Part shown: positions 10,698 to 20,974 of the stretch, piece after piece | How the letters are laid out: each line of letters opens with the position of its first letter | Numbering within the stretch: position 1 is the stretch's first letter | Assembly (NCBI GenBank): GCA_905181835.1 | Contig: CAJIZF010000001.1 | Coordinates: 523,501 to 587,500, forward strand | DNA from: an uncultured Flavobacteriaceae bacterium | GTDB taxonomy: Bacteria > Bacteroidota > Bacteroidia > Flavobacteriales > Flavobacteriaceae | DNA length: 64,000 nucleotides | Reading direction: 5' to 3' | Notes under the pieces: generated by a model | The model's database searches: none | Told to the model about the DNA's origin: nothing | The model's input: the letters and a program-made list of their open reading frames with translations, nothing else | Translations under genes and position numbers: made by a program

Positions 10698-11477
10698 ATG
10701 AAAAAATTATCCATCTTCTTTTTGTTTATTTTCTTAAACTCCTATGTATCTTATTCTTCAGATGATTGGGGTAAAACAGGACATAGAGCTACGGGTGAAA
10801 TTGCTCAAAAATACCTTTCTAGGAAAGCAAAAAAGGAAATAAATAAGTTATTAGACGGACACTCCATTGCTTACGTGTCTAACTTTGCCGACGAAATTAA
10901 AAGTGATAAAAAATACCGAGAATACAATCCATGGCATTATGTAAATTTTCCTTTCGAGTCGACCTACGAAAAACATCCAAAAAGTAAAAAGGGAGATTTA
11001 ATTGTTGGAATTAACACCTGTGTAGAAGTATTAAAAAATCAAAGTGCTTCCAAAGAAGATAAAGTTTTTCATTTAAAAATGTTAATCCATTTTATGGGTG
11101 ATTTACACCAACCCCTTCATATTGGTATGGCAGAAGATAGGGGCGGAAACGACATAGAAGTAAAGTGGTTCAACAAAGGAACCAACCTGCACACTGTTTG
11201 GGACTCAAAAATGATTGACACCTTTGGCATGACCTACACAGAAATTGCCGCTAATGAAAAGGAATTAACAAATGAAGAGTTAAAAACGATACAAAAAGGA
11301 ACTGTTATCGATTGGATGTATGATAGTAGAGAACTATGTAAAAATCTTTATAAAACTATAGAACCGGGAAAAAAACTACGTTATCGCTATTCTTACGATT
11401 ATATGAATAAGGTTCTGGAACAACTTCAAAAAGGAGGAATTCGATTAGCAAGTTTACTCAATGAAATTTATAGTTAG
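10698..11477 (+). CDS. S1/P1-family nuclease, secreted
   Basis: A 259-residue zinc-dependent phosphodiesterase/nuclease of the S1/P1 family, exported by an N-terminal signal peptide (about 20 residues, ending near SYSS). After cleavage the N terminus would lie close to the conserved Trp of DDWGKTGHRATGEIA, which provides zinc ligands in this family. Further ligands and signatures are PWHYVNFP, LIHFMGDLHQPLHIG, RGGNDIEV and NLHTVWDSKMID. The protein probably degrades DNA or RNA outside the inner membrane for nutrient or phosphate recovery. It has its own promoter and terminator. Confidence 0.95.
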   Translation: MKKLSIFFLFIFLNSYVSYSSDDWGKTGHRATGEIAQKYLSRKAKKEINKLLDGHSIAYVSNFADEIKSDKKYREYNPWHYVNFPFESTYEKHPKSKKGDLIVGINTCVEVLKNQSASKEDKVFHLKMLIHFMGDLHQPLHIGMAEDRGGNDIEVKWFNKGTNLHTVWDSKMIDTFGMTYTEIAANEKELTNEELKTIQKGTVIDWMYDSRELCKNLYKTIEPGKKLRYRYSYDYMNKVLEQLQKGGIRLASLLNEIYS

Positions 11478-11491
11478 TAATAAACAACATA

Positions 11492-11519
11492 AAAAAACCT
11501 CCATAAGTGGAGGTTTTTT
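11492..11519. terminator. Bidirectional terminator between S1/P1 nuclease and htpG
   Basis: AAAAAACCTCC (11492-11502) pairs with GGAGGTTTTTT (11509-11519) around a six-base loop. The flanking A- and T-runs let it serve both convergent genes. Confidence 0.85.
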
Positions 11520-11536
11520 ATGTTTAAAAATCTTGT

Positions 11537-13457
11537 TTATTTAATCATCTCAAAACTACGTTTGATAAAGGTCGTCAATTCTTCTCCTTTTAGAAGATTT
11601 TGAGACAAGCGCGCTAAATCCAATGCTTGGTTCACCAAACGCTCTTTCTTTTTGGTAGTTTTGGTAGTTAGGATTTCACCAATTAACTCATTATTGGTAT
11701 TCACCACTAAATTATACATATCTGGCATATTACCCATTCCAAACATACCGCCACCGCCGCCGGTTTGTTGCATCTCTTTCATACGACGCATAAACTCGGG
11801 TTGGGTAATGATAAAAGGATTGGCATTGCTATCCATCGCTTCCAACTGAACTGTAAATTTATCTTGAGGGATAATTTCGGTCAATACTGTTTTAAGCGTT
11901 TCTTTTTCTTCGTCATTTAACTTCGAAATTTGCTCTTCATCTTTTTTGATGAGGTTATCGATATGATCTCCATCCACTCTTACAAAAGTTACCTTTTCTT
12001 CGGTGGTTTCTAATTTTTGAATTAAGTGCGATACAATTGGAGAATCCAAGAATAACACCTCATATCCCTTTTCTTTAGCAGCATCGATATAGGCGTGTTG
12101 CTCATCTTTGTTAGAGGCATATAACACAACCAGCTTATCATCCTTGTCGGTTTGAAGCGGTTTAATTTTTTCTTTTAATTCTTCAATCGTAAAATACGTA
12201 TCATCTACGGTTGGATATAACGCAAATGCTTGTGCTTTTTCAAAGAATTTTTCTTCGGACAGCATTCCGTATTCAATCACAATCTTAATGTCGTTCCATT
12301 TTTTCTCAAAATCTGCTCGATCACTTTTAAACAAACTTTTTAATTTGTCGGCTACTTTACGCGTGATATAACTCGATATTTTTTTAACAGCTCCATCGGC
12401 TTGCAGATAACTTCTGGAAACATTTAACGGTATGTCTGGCGAATCAATGACTCCACGTAACATGGTTAAAAATTCGGGAACAATCCCTTCTACATTATCG
12501 GTTACAAAAACTTGGTTTTGGTATAACTGTATTTTATCCTTCTGCATGTTTAGATCGTTGGTCATCTTAGGGAAGTATAAAATTCCGGTAAGATTAAAAG
12601 GATAGTCTACATTTAAATGGATATTGAAGAGTGGCTCTTCAAACTGCATAGGATACAATTCTCTATAAAAACTTTTATAGTCTTCCGCTTTTAGTTCAGC
12701 GGGTTGTTTGGTCCAAGCAGGGGTAGGGTTATTAATTAGATTATCTACCGTAATCATTTTTTGTGGCTCGGTAGTTTCTTTTCCGTCTTTATCCTTAGTT
12801 GTTTTTGGCGTGTGGTCAGGGTCGTTTACTTCCTTAGTTCCAAATTTAATTGGAATCGGCATAAACTTGTTGTACTTCACTAACAACTCATTGATACGAG
12901 CCTCTTCCAAAAATTCTAAGGAATCTTCAGCGATATGCAGAACAATCTCTGTTCCTCGAGTTGTTTTATCTGCTAGACTTCTTGGTAGTGTACTCTGGCG
13001 ATCCGTCGCACTCCCAATGAACTGCTGGTTCTTCTTTAAAACTTTTGGATATTATTTCTACTTTATCAGCGACCATAAAGGCAGAATAAAATCCTAAACC
13101 AAAATGTCCAATAATTCCTTTGTCATCTCCAGATTCGTCTTTGTATTTTTCTAAAAACTCTTCTGCACCAGAAAAAGCAATTTCATTGATGTATTTTTCA
13201 ATTTCATCTTTGGTCATACCAATACCTTGATCGATGATATGAAGCTTCTTGTTTTCTTTGTCAATTTTTATTTCAATCATCGGATTGCCATAATCTACCT
13301 TGGCTTCTCCAATGTTGGTTAAATACTTTAGCTTAACCGTTGCATCTGTGGCATTTGAAATTAGTTCACGTAAAAATATTTCGTGATCACTATATAAAAA
13401 CTTCTTAATTAGCGGAAAAATATTTTCAACCGATACGTTAATAGTTCCTTTACTCAT
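11537..13457 (-). CDS. htpG: Molecular chaperone HtpG/Hsp90 (frame broken once)
   Basis: Bacterial Hsp90, an ATP-dependent cytoplasmic chaperone. The first frame (13457-12966) holds the GHKL ATPase site: LISNATDATVK (N box), IIDQGIGMTKDE, and GIIGHFGLGFYSAF (lid). It runs out in EYTTKKSSR. Another frame carries on with DKTTRGTEIVLHIAEDSLEF and then 457 residues of middle and C-terminal domain, including YNKFMPIPIKFGTKEV. The junction at about 12983-12993 needs one base removed or two added. The restored protein has about 637 residues, normal for the family. Sequence error is more likely than a real lesion. TCTTGTCA-type tandem octamers at 13519-13534 lie in the upstream region. Confidence 0.93.
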
Positions 13458-13654
13458 TTTTATTATTTTTTAAATTTATAAATTATAGTATTCAAAAAAA
13501 ATACCAATCTTTAATAACTGACAAGTTGACAAGAATGGATATTTTTACTATGCATGCATAACATATAAATGTTAATTATTGTATCGTTATTTAGTTTATG
13601 GGTATATTTAGACTTCCGTTTTCAAGCAAATGAGAGTGGTATAATAATTTTAAA

Positions 13655-14656
13655 ATGTATACTTCAAGAATATCAGGATTGGGACATTTTGTTCCAGATA
13701 ATATCGTGACCAACGATGATCTTTCTAAGTTAATGGATACCAATGACCAATGGATACAGGAAAGAACAGGCATAAAAGAGCGTCGATGGATTGAAAAGGG
13801 GAGTCCGGAGACTTCAGCTTCCATGGGGGCAAAAGCTGCTAAAATTGCTATAGAAAAAGCTGGAATTGATAAAAATGAAATTGATTTTATCATTTTTGCT
13901 ACGCTCAGTCCAGATATGTACTTTCCAGGATGTGGGGTTCAAATACAAGATATGTTAGGTTTACCAACCGTAGGTGCTTTGGATGTTCGCAATCAGTGTT
14001 CTGGTTTTGTTTATGCCTTATCGGTTGCCGATCAGTTTATAAAAACAGGAATGTATCAAAATATTTTGGTCATTGGTTCCGAATTTCACTCAGGAGGCTT
14101 GGATGTAACCACTCGTGGAAGGGGAGTTTCCGTAATCTTTGGAGACGGTGCTGGAGCGGCGATACTAACTAGAAGTGACAATCCAGAAAGAGGAATTCTT
14201 TCTACACACCTGCACAGTGAAGGAAAACATGCAAGAGAGTTAACAGTTGAAAGTCCGAGTATTGCCCATTGGGTACCCGAAATTTTGAACAATCCAGACG
14301 ATCTTTCTTACTACCCTTACATGAATGGAACTTTTGTATTTAAAAATGCAGTGGTTCGATTTTCGGAAGTGATTATGGAGGGTTTACAAACCAACGGTTT
14401 GTCACCTACAGATATCGATATGTTAATTCCTCATCAGGCCAATTTAAGAATCTCTCAATTTGTTCAGAAAAAATTTGGCTTGCGAGACGACCAGGTATAC
14501 AACAACATTCAAAAATATGGGAATACCACAGCCGCATCCATCATTATTGCACTAACAGAAGCCCATGAAAAAGGAAAAGTAACTAATGGGGATCTAGTAG
14601 TTTTAGCAGCCTTCGGGAGTGGATTTACCTGGGGAAGTGTAATTATCAGGTGGTAA
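13655..14656 (+). CDS. fabH: 3-oxoacyl-ACP synthase III family protein (FabH-like)
   Basis: A 333-residue ketoacyl synthase III of the thiolase fold, which condenses an acyl-CoA with malonyl-ACP. The catalytic triad is intact: Cys in RNQCSGFVYAL (about residue 114), His in LIPHQANLRI (about 259) and Asn in YGNTTAASI (about 289). The oxyanion-loop motif FGDGAGAAIL and the C-terminal GSGFTWGSVIIRW are present. It is not next to plsX or rpmF, where the main fabH usually lies, so it may be a second copy with a special acyl substrate. It is followed 16 bases later by the CoA-binding protein. Confidence 0.9.
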   Translation: MYTSRISGLGHFVPDNIVTNDDLSKLMDTNDQWIQERTGIKERRWIEKGSPETSASMGAKAAKIAIEKAGIDKNEIDFIIFATLSPDMYFPGCGVQIQDMLGLPTVGALDVRNQCSGFVYALSVADQFIKTGMYQNILVIGSEFHSGGLDVTTRGRGVSVIFGDGAGAAILTRSDNPERGILSTHLHSEGKHARELTVESPSIAHWVPEILNNPDDLSYYPYMNGTFVFKNAVVRFSEVIMEGLQTNGLSPTDIDMLIPHQANLRISQFVQKKFGLRDDQVYNNIQKYGNTTAASIIIALTEAHEKGKVTNGDLVVLAAFGSGFTWGSVIIRW

Positions 14657-14672
14657 CTTTAAAATATACTAC

Positions 14673-15032
14673 ATGAAAAAAACACTCGTTATTGGTGCCA
14701 GTTTAAACCCTTCGCGGTATTCCAATATCGCAATTCATAAATTGGTAGGTCACGAACATGAGGTAAAAGCGATGGGTCTAAAAATTGGAACCGTTGCAGG
14801 CGTTCCTATTACCAACGAAATGACTCTGTACAAGGATATAGATACCATAACCCTTTACCTAAACGCCAAAAGACAAGCAGCATATTATGACTATATTTTA
14901 TCATTAAATCCTGCTAGGGTACTGTTTAATCCCGGAACCGAAAATCCTGAATTTTATAAGCAGTTAAAAAAACATCGCATCCACTACGAAGAAGCTTGTA
15001 CCTTAGTATTACTTTCTACGAACCAATACTAG
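14673..15032 (+). CDS. CoA-binding domain protein (YccU-like)
   Basis: A 119-residue, single-domain Rossmann-fold protein of the CoA-binding family related to succinyl-CoA synthetase alpha (COG1832). It begins KKTLVIGASLNPSRYSN, the nucleotide-binding loop, followed by GLKIGTVAGVPI, DTITLYLNAKRQ and FNPGTENPEFY. The ligand is CoA by family knowledge; the physiological role is unknown. It lies just downstream of the FabH-like gene, so the two may share a transcript. The 3' end overlaps the convergent symporter gene by 17 bases. Confidence 0.9.
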   Translation: MKKTLVIGASLNPSRYSNIAIHKLVGHEHEVKAMGLKIGTVAGVPITNEMTLYKDIDTITLYLNAKRQAAYYDYILSLNPARVLFNPGTENPEFYKQLKKHRIHYEEACTLVLLSTNQY

Positions 15033-16503
15033 TAGTTTGCTTTTTAGATACCATTAATAAACCTAAAAAGGTTATAAACCCATTAATTGGTAATATTTCC
15101 CAATGAAAGTTGTAGTTGCCTATAAAGCTATCTGGAAAATACGAGGGAGTCAACGTTATAAAATAGGTGAGCAAAATAGCTATTAAAGCTACCATCCAAG
15201 TGTATTTATCATGAGTAGTTTTTTTGGTTAATATTCCAAACGCAAATAAACCAAGTAATGGACCGTAGGTAAATGTAGCAAACTTAAAAAGATTACTAAC
15301 GACACTACCTTCGAGTGAATTAAAAATGATAACAACCACTATAAGTACTATGGAAACTCCTACATGTACTTTTTTACGCAATGGCTTTTGAGCTGCAATA
15401 GGTTGGTTTTCTATATGACAAAAATCTACAGAGAACGAAGTAGTTAGCGATGTTAAAGCACTGTCTGCACTACTGTAGGCAGCGGCAATTAAGCCTATAA
15501 TAAAGGTGATGGCTAGTCCTTTGCCAAGGCCCTGATTCATTGCTATTTCTGGAAATAATAAATCGGTTCGAGTAACACCATTAAGTTCTGGAATAGCAAT
15601 ATTAAATTGTTCTGCATAGATAAATAACAAAGCTCCAAGCGTTAAAAAAATGACATTAACTACCACTAATAAAATAGACATTAAGAACATATTTTTTTTG
15701 GACTCTTTTGCGTTTTTACAGGTTAAGTTTTTTTGCATCATATCTTGATCTAAACCTGTCATCGCGATGGTAATAAAAATACCTCCAATAAAATATTTCC
15801 AAAAATAAATACTGCTATTCACGTCCTCAAAAAAGAAAATTTTACTTTTATTTTTAAATGTTTCTTTGGTAAAAGTTTCTGCTAAAGTCCAATCTAGTTT
15901 ATTTAAAATTAAAATGATAGCTACACTCACCGAGGTAAGCATGGCTATGGTCTGTAAAGTATCTGTCCAAATGATGGTTTTAATCCCACCCTTGTTGGTG
16001 TATAACCAAATTAACAAAATAGAAAGTACCACTGTAACCCAAAATGGAATACCTAGACTTTCAAAAACAATATACTGCATCGCTAATGCAACGAGATAAA
16101 GTCTAAAGGATGCACCCGTAACACGAGAAATTAAAAAGAAAAAAGCACCTGTTTTGTAACTGGTTTTTCCAAAACGATCTTCTAAATATTGATAAATCGA
16201 AGTAACATTTAGTTGGTAGTACAGAGGAATTAATACTAACAAAACAATTAAATAACCAACAAAAAAACCAAGAACACCTTGAAGGTAAGCAAATTGTTGT
16301 CCTTCTACTAATCCTGGGACCGAAATAAAAGTAACTCCAGATAAGGAGGCGCCAATCATCCCAAAAGCGACTAAATACCAGGGTGCAGATTTATTTGCTT
16401 TGAAAAAAGCTTCGTTAGAATCTTCTTTCCCTGTTAAATAGGAGATAAGAATCAATACCCCAAAATAAACGGCAATTAATAAAATAATTTGAGTGGGCTG
16501 CAT
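15016..16503 (-). CDS. Sodium:solute symporter family protein
   Basis: An inner-membrane transporter of the SSS family (about 495 residues, roughly 13 membrane helices), using sodium to drive uptake of an organic solute. Family features include SLSGVTFISVPG near residue 55, the long helix-rich core with GIKTIIWTDTLQT and TGLDQDMMQKNLTCK, and SSADSALTSLTTSF, which corresponds to the sodium-site helix. I chose ATG 16503 (MQPTQIILLIAVYFG). The longer TTG start at 16524 adds seven residues and lies in T-rich, promoter-like sequence. The substrate cannot be predicted from the sequence. Divergent from the T9SS gene. Confidence 0.92.
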   Translation of the reverse strand: MQPTQIILLIAVYFGVLILISYLTGKEDSNEAFFKANKSAPWYLVAFGMIGASLSGVTFISVPGLVEGQQFAYLQGVLGFFVGYLIVLLVLIPLYYQLNVTSIYQYLEDRFGKTSYKTGAFFFLISRVTGASFRLYLVALAMQYIVFESLGIPFWVTVVLSILLIWLYTNKGGIKTIIWTDTLQTIAMLTSVSVAIILILNKLDWTLAETFTKETFKNKSKIFFFEDVNSSIYFWKYFIGGIFITIAMTGLDQDMMQKNLTCKNAKESKKNMFLMSILLVVVNVIFLTLGALLFIYAEQFNIAIPELNGVTRTDLLFPEIAMNQGLGKGLAITFIIGLIAAAYSSADSALTSLTTSFSVDFCHIENQPIAAQKPLRKKVHVGVSIVLIVVVIIFNSLEGSVVSNLFKFATFTYGPLLGLFAFGILTKKTTHDKYTWMVALIAILLTYFITLTPSYFPDSFIGNYNFHWEILPINGFITFLGLLMVSKKQTTSIGS

Positions 16504-16596
16504 CTTTTTTCTGTAAAAATACAAAGATTGTTAAATAATTGAACTCTTGAATATTAATCCAAGAAAATTTGTAATTTTAAGCTGAAAATAAATGGT

Positions 16597-19080
16597 ATGA
16601 AAAAAATAATTGTGCTTTTAACAATGCTCCTAGGAGGACTTGTAAATAACTACGCTCAAGAATATCTTGAAATGATAGAGTCTGAAACCTTTTCCGTTCA
16701 GGAGATTATTGATAACGCAGAAGCTTATTTCGCAAATCGTGATCAAGGAAAAGGATCTGGATATTTTCAATTTAAAAGATGGGAATACAATGCTAAGCGA
16801 TTAATGAATGAAGCAGGTTATTTGCCTAAAACGGAAGAAGTACTTACAAAAATTGAAAATTACAATGCTTATCTTAATACGACTTCAGAAACAAGACAGC
16901 CATTAACGGACAATTGGGAGGAATTAGGTCCTCAAAATTGGAATGCAACCACCAGCTGGAATCCCGGAGTTGGCAGAATAACGGGCATCGCAATTGATCA
17001 AAATAACAGTGATCACATAATCGTTGGTGCTAATACCGGTGGAGTCTGGAAAACTTTAGATGGAGGTCAAAACTGGATCCCTTTAGGAGACTATTTTTCC
17101 AATCTTCGAGTTTATTCCGTAACCATAGATCCCACTAATTCGGATCATTATTTTTTTGGATCTAATAATGGACTCATCTATCATTCTTTAGATGCTGGAG
17201 CTACGTGGAATCTTTTAAGTGATATGGGAAATTCAATTGTAAATAAAATTCTTATACATCCAACAGATCCCTCAATAATTTTTGCTACCTCTCAAAATGG
17301 AGGAATAAGGAAATCATCAGATGGAGGGTTAACCTGGACTACCGCCGTTGCAGACAGTCAAGGTTATGACATAGAATTTAAACCCAACGACCCTAATGTG
17401 GTTTATGCTTCAGGAACAGGCTTTCATGTATCTTTCAACGGAGGAGAAAGTTTTACTACCAATTTTACATTTGACAGTGCTCCTAAAATGATTGGTGTTT
17501 CTCCCGATGACGAAAATGTAGTATATGTTCTGGAGGCCTTTGAAGGAAGTTTTGGGGGTTTTTATAAGTCTACTAATACCGGATTTACTTTTTCGGAGTT
17601 AGATCACGTTGGAAGAAATTATTTTGGTTATGATACTAATGGAATCGATTCTGGTGGTCAAGCACCTCGTGACATGGATATTGCAGTAAACCCTGAGGAT
17701 GTAAATGAAGTTCATATTGCAGGCGTTTTAACCTGGAGGTCGATCGATGGGGGTGAAAATTTTTATTGCACCTCGGACTGGGTTCCTGGAAATGCAGAAA
17801 ATGCTAATATTGGTTATTGTCATGCCGATGTAGATTTATTGTTATTTAATGGTACCACCTTATTTGCTGGAACTGACGGAGGTATTTTTAAAGCTGAAGA
17901 CACTGCAAATGTGACCTCAGATTATTATGAAGATTTATCGACTGGTCTAGGCATTAGGCAGTTATATAAAATTGGAATCACTCAAACTCCAGAAGTTATT
18001 GTTACCACTGGGTCCCAAGACAATGGGTCTTCTTTCTACTCTGAAGCAGAAGGATGGTTAGATTGGATTGGAGCTGATGGCATGGAAGGTTTTATTGATA
18101 AGGACAATTCAAGTAAAATGTTTGGTATGATTCAATTTGGAGGTGTTTACAGAACCTTTAATGGAGGGCAGACCACAACGGGTATTTCAATTCCTTCACA
18201 AGGAAATTGGGTGACTCCTTTTGAACAGGATCCAATTTTAACCGACGTTATTTACATTGGTTTGAACCAAGTATACAAATCCGTAGCTTCTGGAAATAAT
18301 TGGCTAGCAATTTCTCAAGAATTTAGTGGAAACCTGAATCAATTAAAAATTGCAAACTCAAATAACCTTGTCATTTATGCTTCTAGAGGATCTTTATTGT
18401 TTAAAACAATAGATGGAGGAGCAACCGATTGGTCACCACTTACGAACCCTGGTGGATCTATAAATTCGATAGCTATTCACCCAACCAATCCAGAAAAAAT
18501 AGCGGTAGCAACTACATCAAATTCTAAAGTATTTGTTTCTGAAGATGGAGGCTTGTCTTGGTTAAGTTATAAATTTAACTTGCCAGATTTTAGTTCATTA
18601 GCATTAGTCTGGGACGATAACGGTGAAGATGGATTGTACTTAGGGATGGATTATGGAATTTTCTATATAGATAATACTTTTACTGAATGGCAGCCATACA
18701 GTATCAACTTACCTAATGTAATTATCAATGAACTAGAAATTAATTCTGCAGATGGAAAAATTTATGCAGGAACTTATGGAAGAGGACTTTGGGCGTCTCC
18801 ATACGTACCTCATTTATTAAACACAGAATCCTTGATTAACAACACGGATGTCGAAATTTTTCCGAATCCAACAAATAGTACAATCACTTTTAATTTTAGA
18901 AAAGGTACTGAAGCAGATTTTAGGGTATTTGATCAATTAGGAAAATTAGTAAGGTATCAACCTAATGTCTCTTTAAATCAACCTCATTCCATGAATATTT
19001 CAGCCTTAAGTAATGGCATTTATTATGTAAGAATTAATTCAGATATTGGAACCATTACAAAAAAAGTCATAAAAAAATAA
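16597..19080 (+). CDS. Secreted beta-propeller protein with T9SS sorting tail
   Basis: An 827-residue extracellular protein. A signal peptide ends at NYAQ (about residue 21). The body is built from repeated sialidase/VPS10-type blades with the Asp-box-like pattern S-x-D-G-G-x-x-W, for example TLDGGQNW, SLDAGATW, SSDGGLTW, SIDGGENF and SEDGGLSW. The last ~80 residues are a type A T9SS C-terminal domain: VEIFPNPTNSTITFNF, then LSNGIYYVRI and ending in KKVIKK. The Asp-boxes are structural, so sialidase activity cannot be inferred. It probably binds or processes polymers at the cell surface or is released. Confidence 0.92.
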   Translation: MKKIIVLLTMLLGGLVNNYAQEYLEMIESETFSVQEIIDNAEAYFANRDQGKGSGYFQFKRWEYNAKRLMNEAGYLPKTEEVLTKIENYNAYLNTTSETRQPLTDNWEELGPQNWNATTSWNPGVGRITGIAIDQNNSDHIIVGANTGGVWKTLDGGQNWIPLGDYFSNLRVYSVTIDPTNSDHYFFGSNNGLIYHSLDAGATWNLLSDMGNSIVNKILIHPTDPSIIFATSQNGGIRKSSDGGLTWTTAVADSQGYDIEFKPNDPNVVYASGTGFHVSFNGGESFTTNFTFDSAPKMIGVSPDDENVVYVLEAFEGSFGGFYKSTNTGFTFSELDHVGRNYFGYDTNGIDSGGQAPRDMDIAVNPEDVNEVHIAGVLTWRSIDGGENFYCTSDWVPGNAENANIGYCHADVDLLLFNGTTLFAGTDGGIFKAEDTANVTSDYYEDLSTGLGIRQLYKIGITQTPEVIVTTGSQDNGSSFYSEAEGWLDWIGADGMEGFIDKDNSSKMFGMIQFGGVYRTFNGGQTTTGISIPSQGNWVTPFEQDPILTDVIYIGLNQVYKSVASGNNWLAISQEFSGNLNQLKIANSNNLVIYASRGSLLFKTIDGGATDWSPLTNPGGSINSIAIHPTNPEKIAVATTSNSKVFVSEDGGLSWLSYKFNLPDFSSLALVWDDNGEDGLYLGMDYGIFYIDNTFTEWQPYSINLPNVIINELEINSADGKIYAGTYGRGLWASPYVPHLLNTESLINNTDVEIFPNPTNSTITFNFRKGTEADFRVFDQLGKLVRYQPNVSLNQPHSMNISALSNGIYYVRINSDIGTITKKVIKK

Positions 19081-19096
19081 TTTTTATTCTATATAG

Positions 19097-19136
19097 AATG
19101 CTTCAGATACTAGGTATTATCTGAAGCATTTTTTTT
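19097..19136 (+). terminator. Terminator after the T9SS propeller gene
   Basis: AATGCTTCAGATA (19097-19109) and TATCTGAAGCATT (19118-19130) form a perfect 13-pair stem followed by a T-run. It lies between the propeller gene and recR. Confidence 0.88.
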
Positions 19137-19159
19137 ATCTTGCTCCAAGATATTATTCA

Positions 19160-19777
19160 ATGGATTTTTCATCAAAACTTCTTGAAAATGCTGTTAATGA
19201 AATGGCTCAATTCCCCGGCATAGGTAAACGGACTGCTTTACGTTTGGTTTTACACTTGTTAAAACAGCCAAAGTCACATACTCAAAAACTTTCAGAGAGT
19301 CTCCAAAAAATGAGAGATGAGATTATTTTTTGTAAGAATTGCCATAATATTTCGGATAAAGAGATTTGTGAAATTTGCAGTAATTTAAATCGAAATAAAC
19401 AACTAGTATGTGTTGTTGAAGACATTCGAGATGTCATGGCCATAGAAAATACCAGCCAATATCGAGGGCAATATCATGTTCTTGGAGGAAAAATATCACC
19501 GATGGATGGCATTGGCCCTGGCGAATTAAATATTTCTTCCTTAGTTGATAAGGTGAAATCTGGAGTTGTTAAGGAACTCGTTTTTGCATTAAGTTCAACT
19601 ATGGAAGGTGACACCACTAATTTTTTTATCTTTAAACAAATTGAAGAATTTAAAATTACCACCACCACCATAGCACGAGGGATTTCGGTCGGTGACGAGT
19701 TGGAATATGCGGATGAGGTAACTCTTGGTAGAAGTATAGTAAATAGAATCCCCTTTGAAGCTTCCTTAAAAATTTAG
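19160..19777 (+). CDS. recR: Recombination mediator protein RecR
   Basis: RecR works with RecO/RecF to load RecA at gapped DNA. The 205 residues have the family layout: helix-hairpin-helix in [14 protein letters not shown] (about residues 16-29), a four-cysteine zinc site C-x2-C...C-x2-C ([16 protein letters not shown], about 58-73) and a Toprim domain starting [30 protein letters not shown] and the C-terminal [14 protein letters not shown] are family signatures. The next gene starts five bases after the stop. Confidence 0.97.
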   Translation: MDFSSKLLENAVNEMAQFPGIGKRTALRLVLHLLKQPKSHTQKLSESLQKMRDEIIFCKNCHNISDKEICEICSNLNRNKQLVCVVEDIRDVMAIENTSQYRGQYHVLGGKISPMDGIGPGELNISSLVDKVKSGVVKELVFALSSTMEGDTTNFFIFKQIEEFKITTTTIARGISVGDELEYADEVTLGRSIVNRIPFEASLKI

Positions 19778-19781
19778 ACTT

Positions 19782-20900
19782 TTGAAATTATCTGTTATCA
19801 TATTAAACTACAATGTCCGCTTTTTTTTAGAGCAATGTATTTTAAGTGTTCAGGTTGGTTTAAAAAAAATTGAGTCTGAAATTATCATAGTAGATAACAA
19901 TTCTTCTGACGACAGTTGTCAGATGGTTAAACAATTGTTCCCTGAAATTATTTTGCTTGAAAATAAGGAAAATCTTGGTTTTAGTAAAGCAAATAATCAA
20001 GCTGTTAAAATTGCAAAAGGAGATTATGTTTGTATTTTAAATCCTGATACTGCAGTGACAGAAAATACTTTTGTTGAGGTTTTAAAATATGCTAATTCTA
20101 AACCTAATTTGGGAGCTTTAGGTGTTTACCTAATGGATGGAAAAGGTCTTTTTTTGCCAGAGAGTAAACGTAATTTACCCACTCCAAAAGCCTCATTTCT
20201 CAAGCTGATGGGATGGAGTAATAGCTATTATGCAACACATATAGCGCCCCTAGAAAGTGGAGAAGTTTCGGTTTTAGTAGGAGCTTTTATGTTCATGAAA
20301 AAATCTATTTATCAAGAAGTTGGAGGTTTTGATGAAGATTATTTTATGTACGGTGAAGATATTGATTTGTCTTATAAATTAACGAAAGCAGGTTATCGTA
20401 ATTATTACCTAGGAACAACAAATATCTTACATTATAAAGGAGAAAGTACCAAAAAAGACAAAGCTTACTTTGATCGTTTTTATGGAGCAATGTTTATTTT
20501 TTATCAAAAACATTTTAGGACCAATATAGGTTTTAACACCTTAGTAAAAATGGGAGTTTTTTTAACAAAAAAAATCAAAAAATCGTCAACAATTCGTGAA
20601 GATAAAATCAATCAAATCCAAAAAACCTATTTATTAAGTAAAAATTTAAAGTTAGCGGAGATACTATCTGAAAAATTAAAAATAGAGCTACAAACAGTTT
20701 CTAAGGATATTTTATTAGATGCAGAATTATCAAACTGTTGCTTTATTTTTGATGTAAACTATATGTCCTATTCACAAATTTTTAAAGTAATGAAAAAATT
20801 AAGTGGATTTGGTAATAAATTTCGCATACGACCTCCAGGATGTAATTTTATTTTAGGAAGTGATCAAAGTGATGAAAATGGGTCTGTACTCGTTTTTTAG
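19782..20900 (+). CDS. Glycosyltransferase family 2 with C-terminal extension
   Basis: A 372-residue GT2-family (WbbL-like) glycosyltransferase, cytoplasmic or membrane-associated. Residues 1-250 are the GT-A fold: LSVIILNYN, IVDNNSSDDS, ENLGFSKANNQA, the DxD equivalent LNPDTAV, and the acceptor-side GGFDEDYFMYGEDIDLSYK. About 110 residues follow that are not part of the catalytic domain, ending PPGCNFILGSD. The start is a TTG at 19782, five bases after recR. A role in surface-glycan or rhamnan assembly is inferred from the family only. Confidence 0.88.
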   Translation: MKLSVIILNYNVRFFLEQCILSVQVGLKKIESEIIIVDNNSSDDSCQMVKQLFPEIILLENKENLGFSKANNQAVKIAKGDYVCILNPDTAVTENTFVEVLKYANSKPNLGALGVYLMDGKGLFLPESKRNLPTPKASFLKLMGWSNSYYATHIAPLESGEVSVLVGAFMFMKKSIYQEVGGFDEDYFMYGEDIDLSYKLTKAGYRNYYLGTTNILHYKGESTKKDKAYFDRFYGAMFIFYQKHFRTNIGFNTLVKMGVFLTKKIKKSSTIREDKINQIQKTYLLSKNLKLAEILSEKLKIELQTVSKDILLDAELSNCCFIFDVNYMSYSQIFKVMKKLSGFGNKFRIRPPGCNFILGSDQSDENGSVLVF

Positions 20901-20974
20901 GAAAATGGTCCTTTAATAAATATAAATTTTAACTAATTTTGCGACGTAGATAAAAAATCTTCTTTTAGATAATT

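Noticed and set aside
12708..13097. Plus-strand ORF opposite htpG
   Set aside because: A shadow of htpG in another frame; the peptide has no recognisable motif and the htpG coding signal is clear on the other strand.
13519..13534. Tandem octamers TGACAAGT/TGACAAGA upstream of htpG
   Set aside because: Only two copies; one may simply supply the -33 TTG of the htpG promoter. Not enough to propose an operator.
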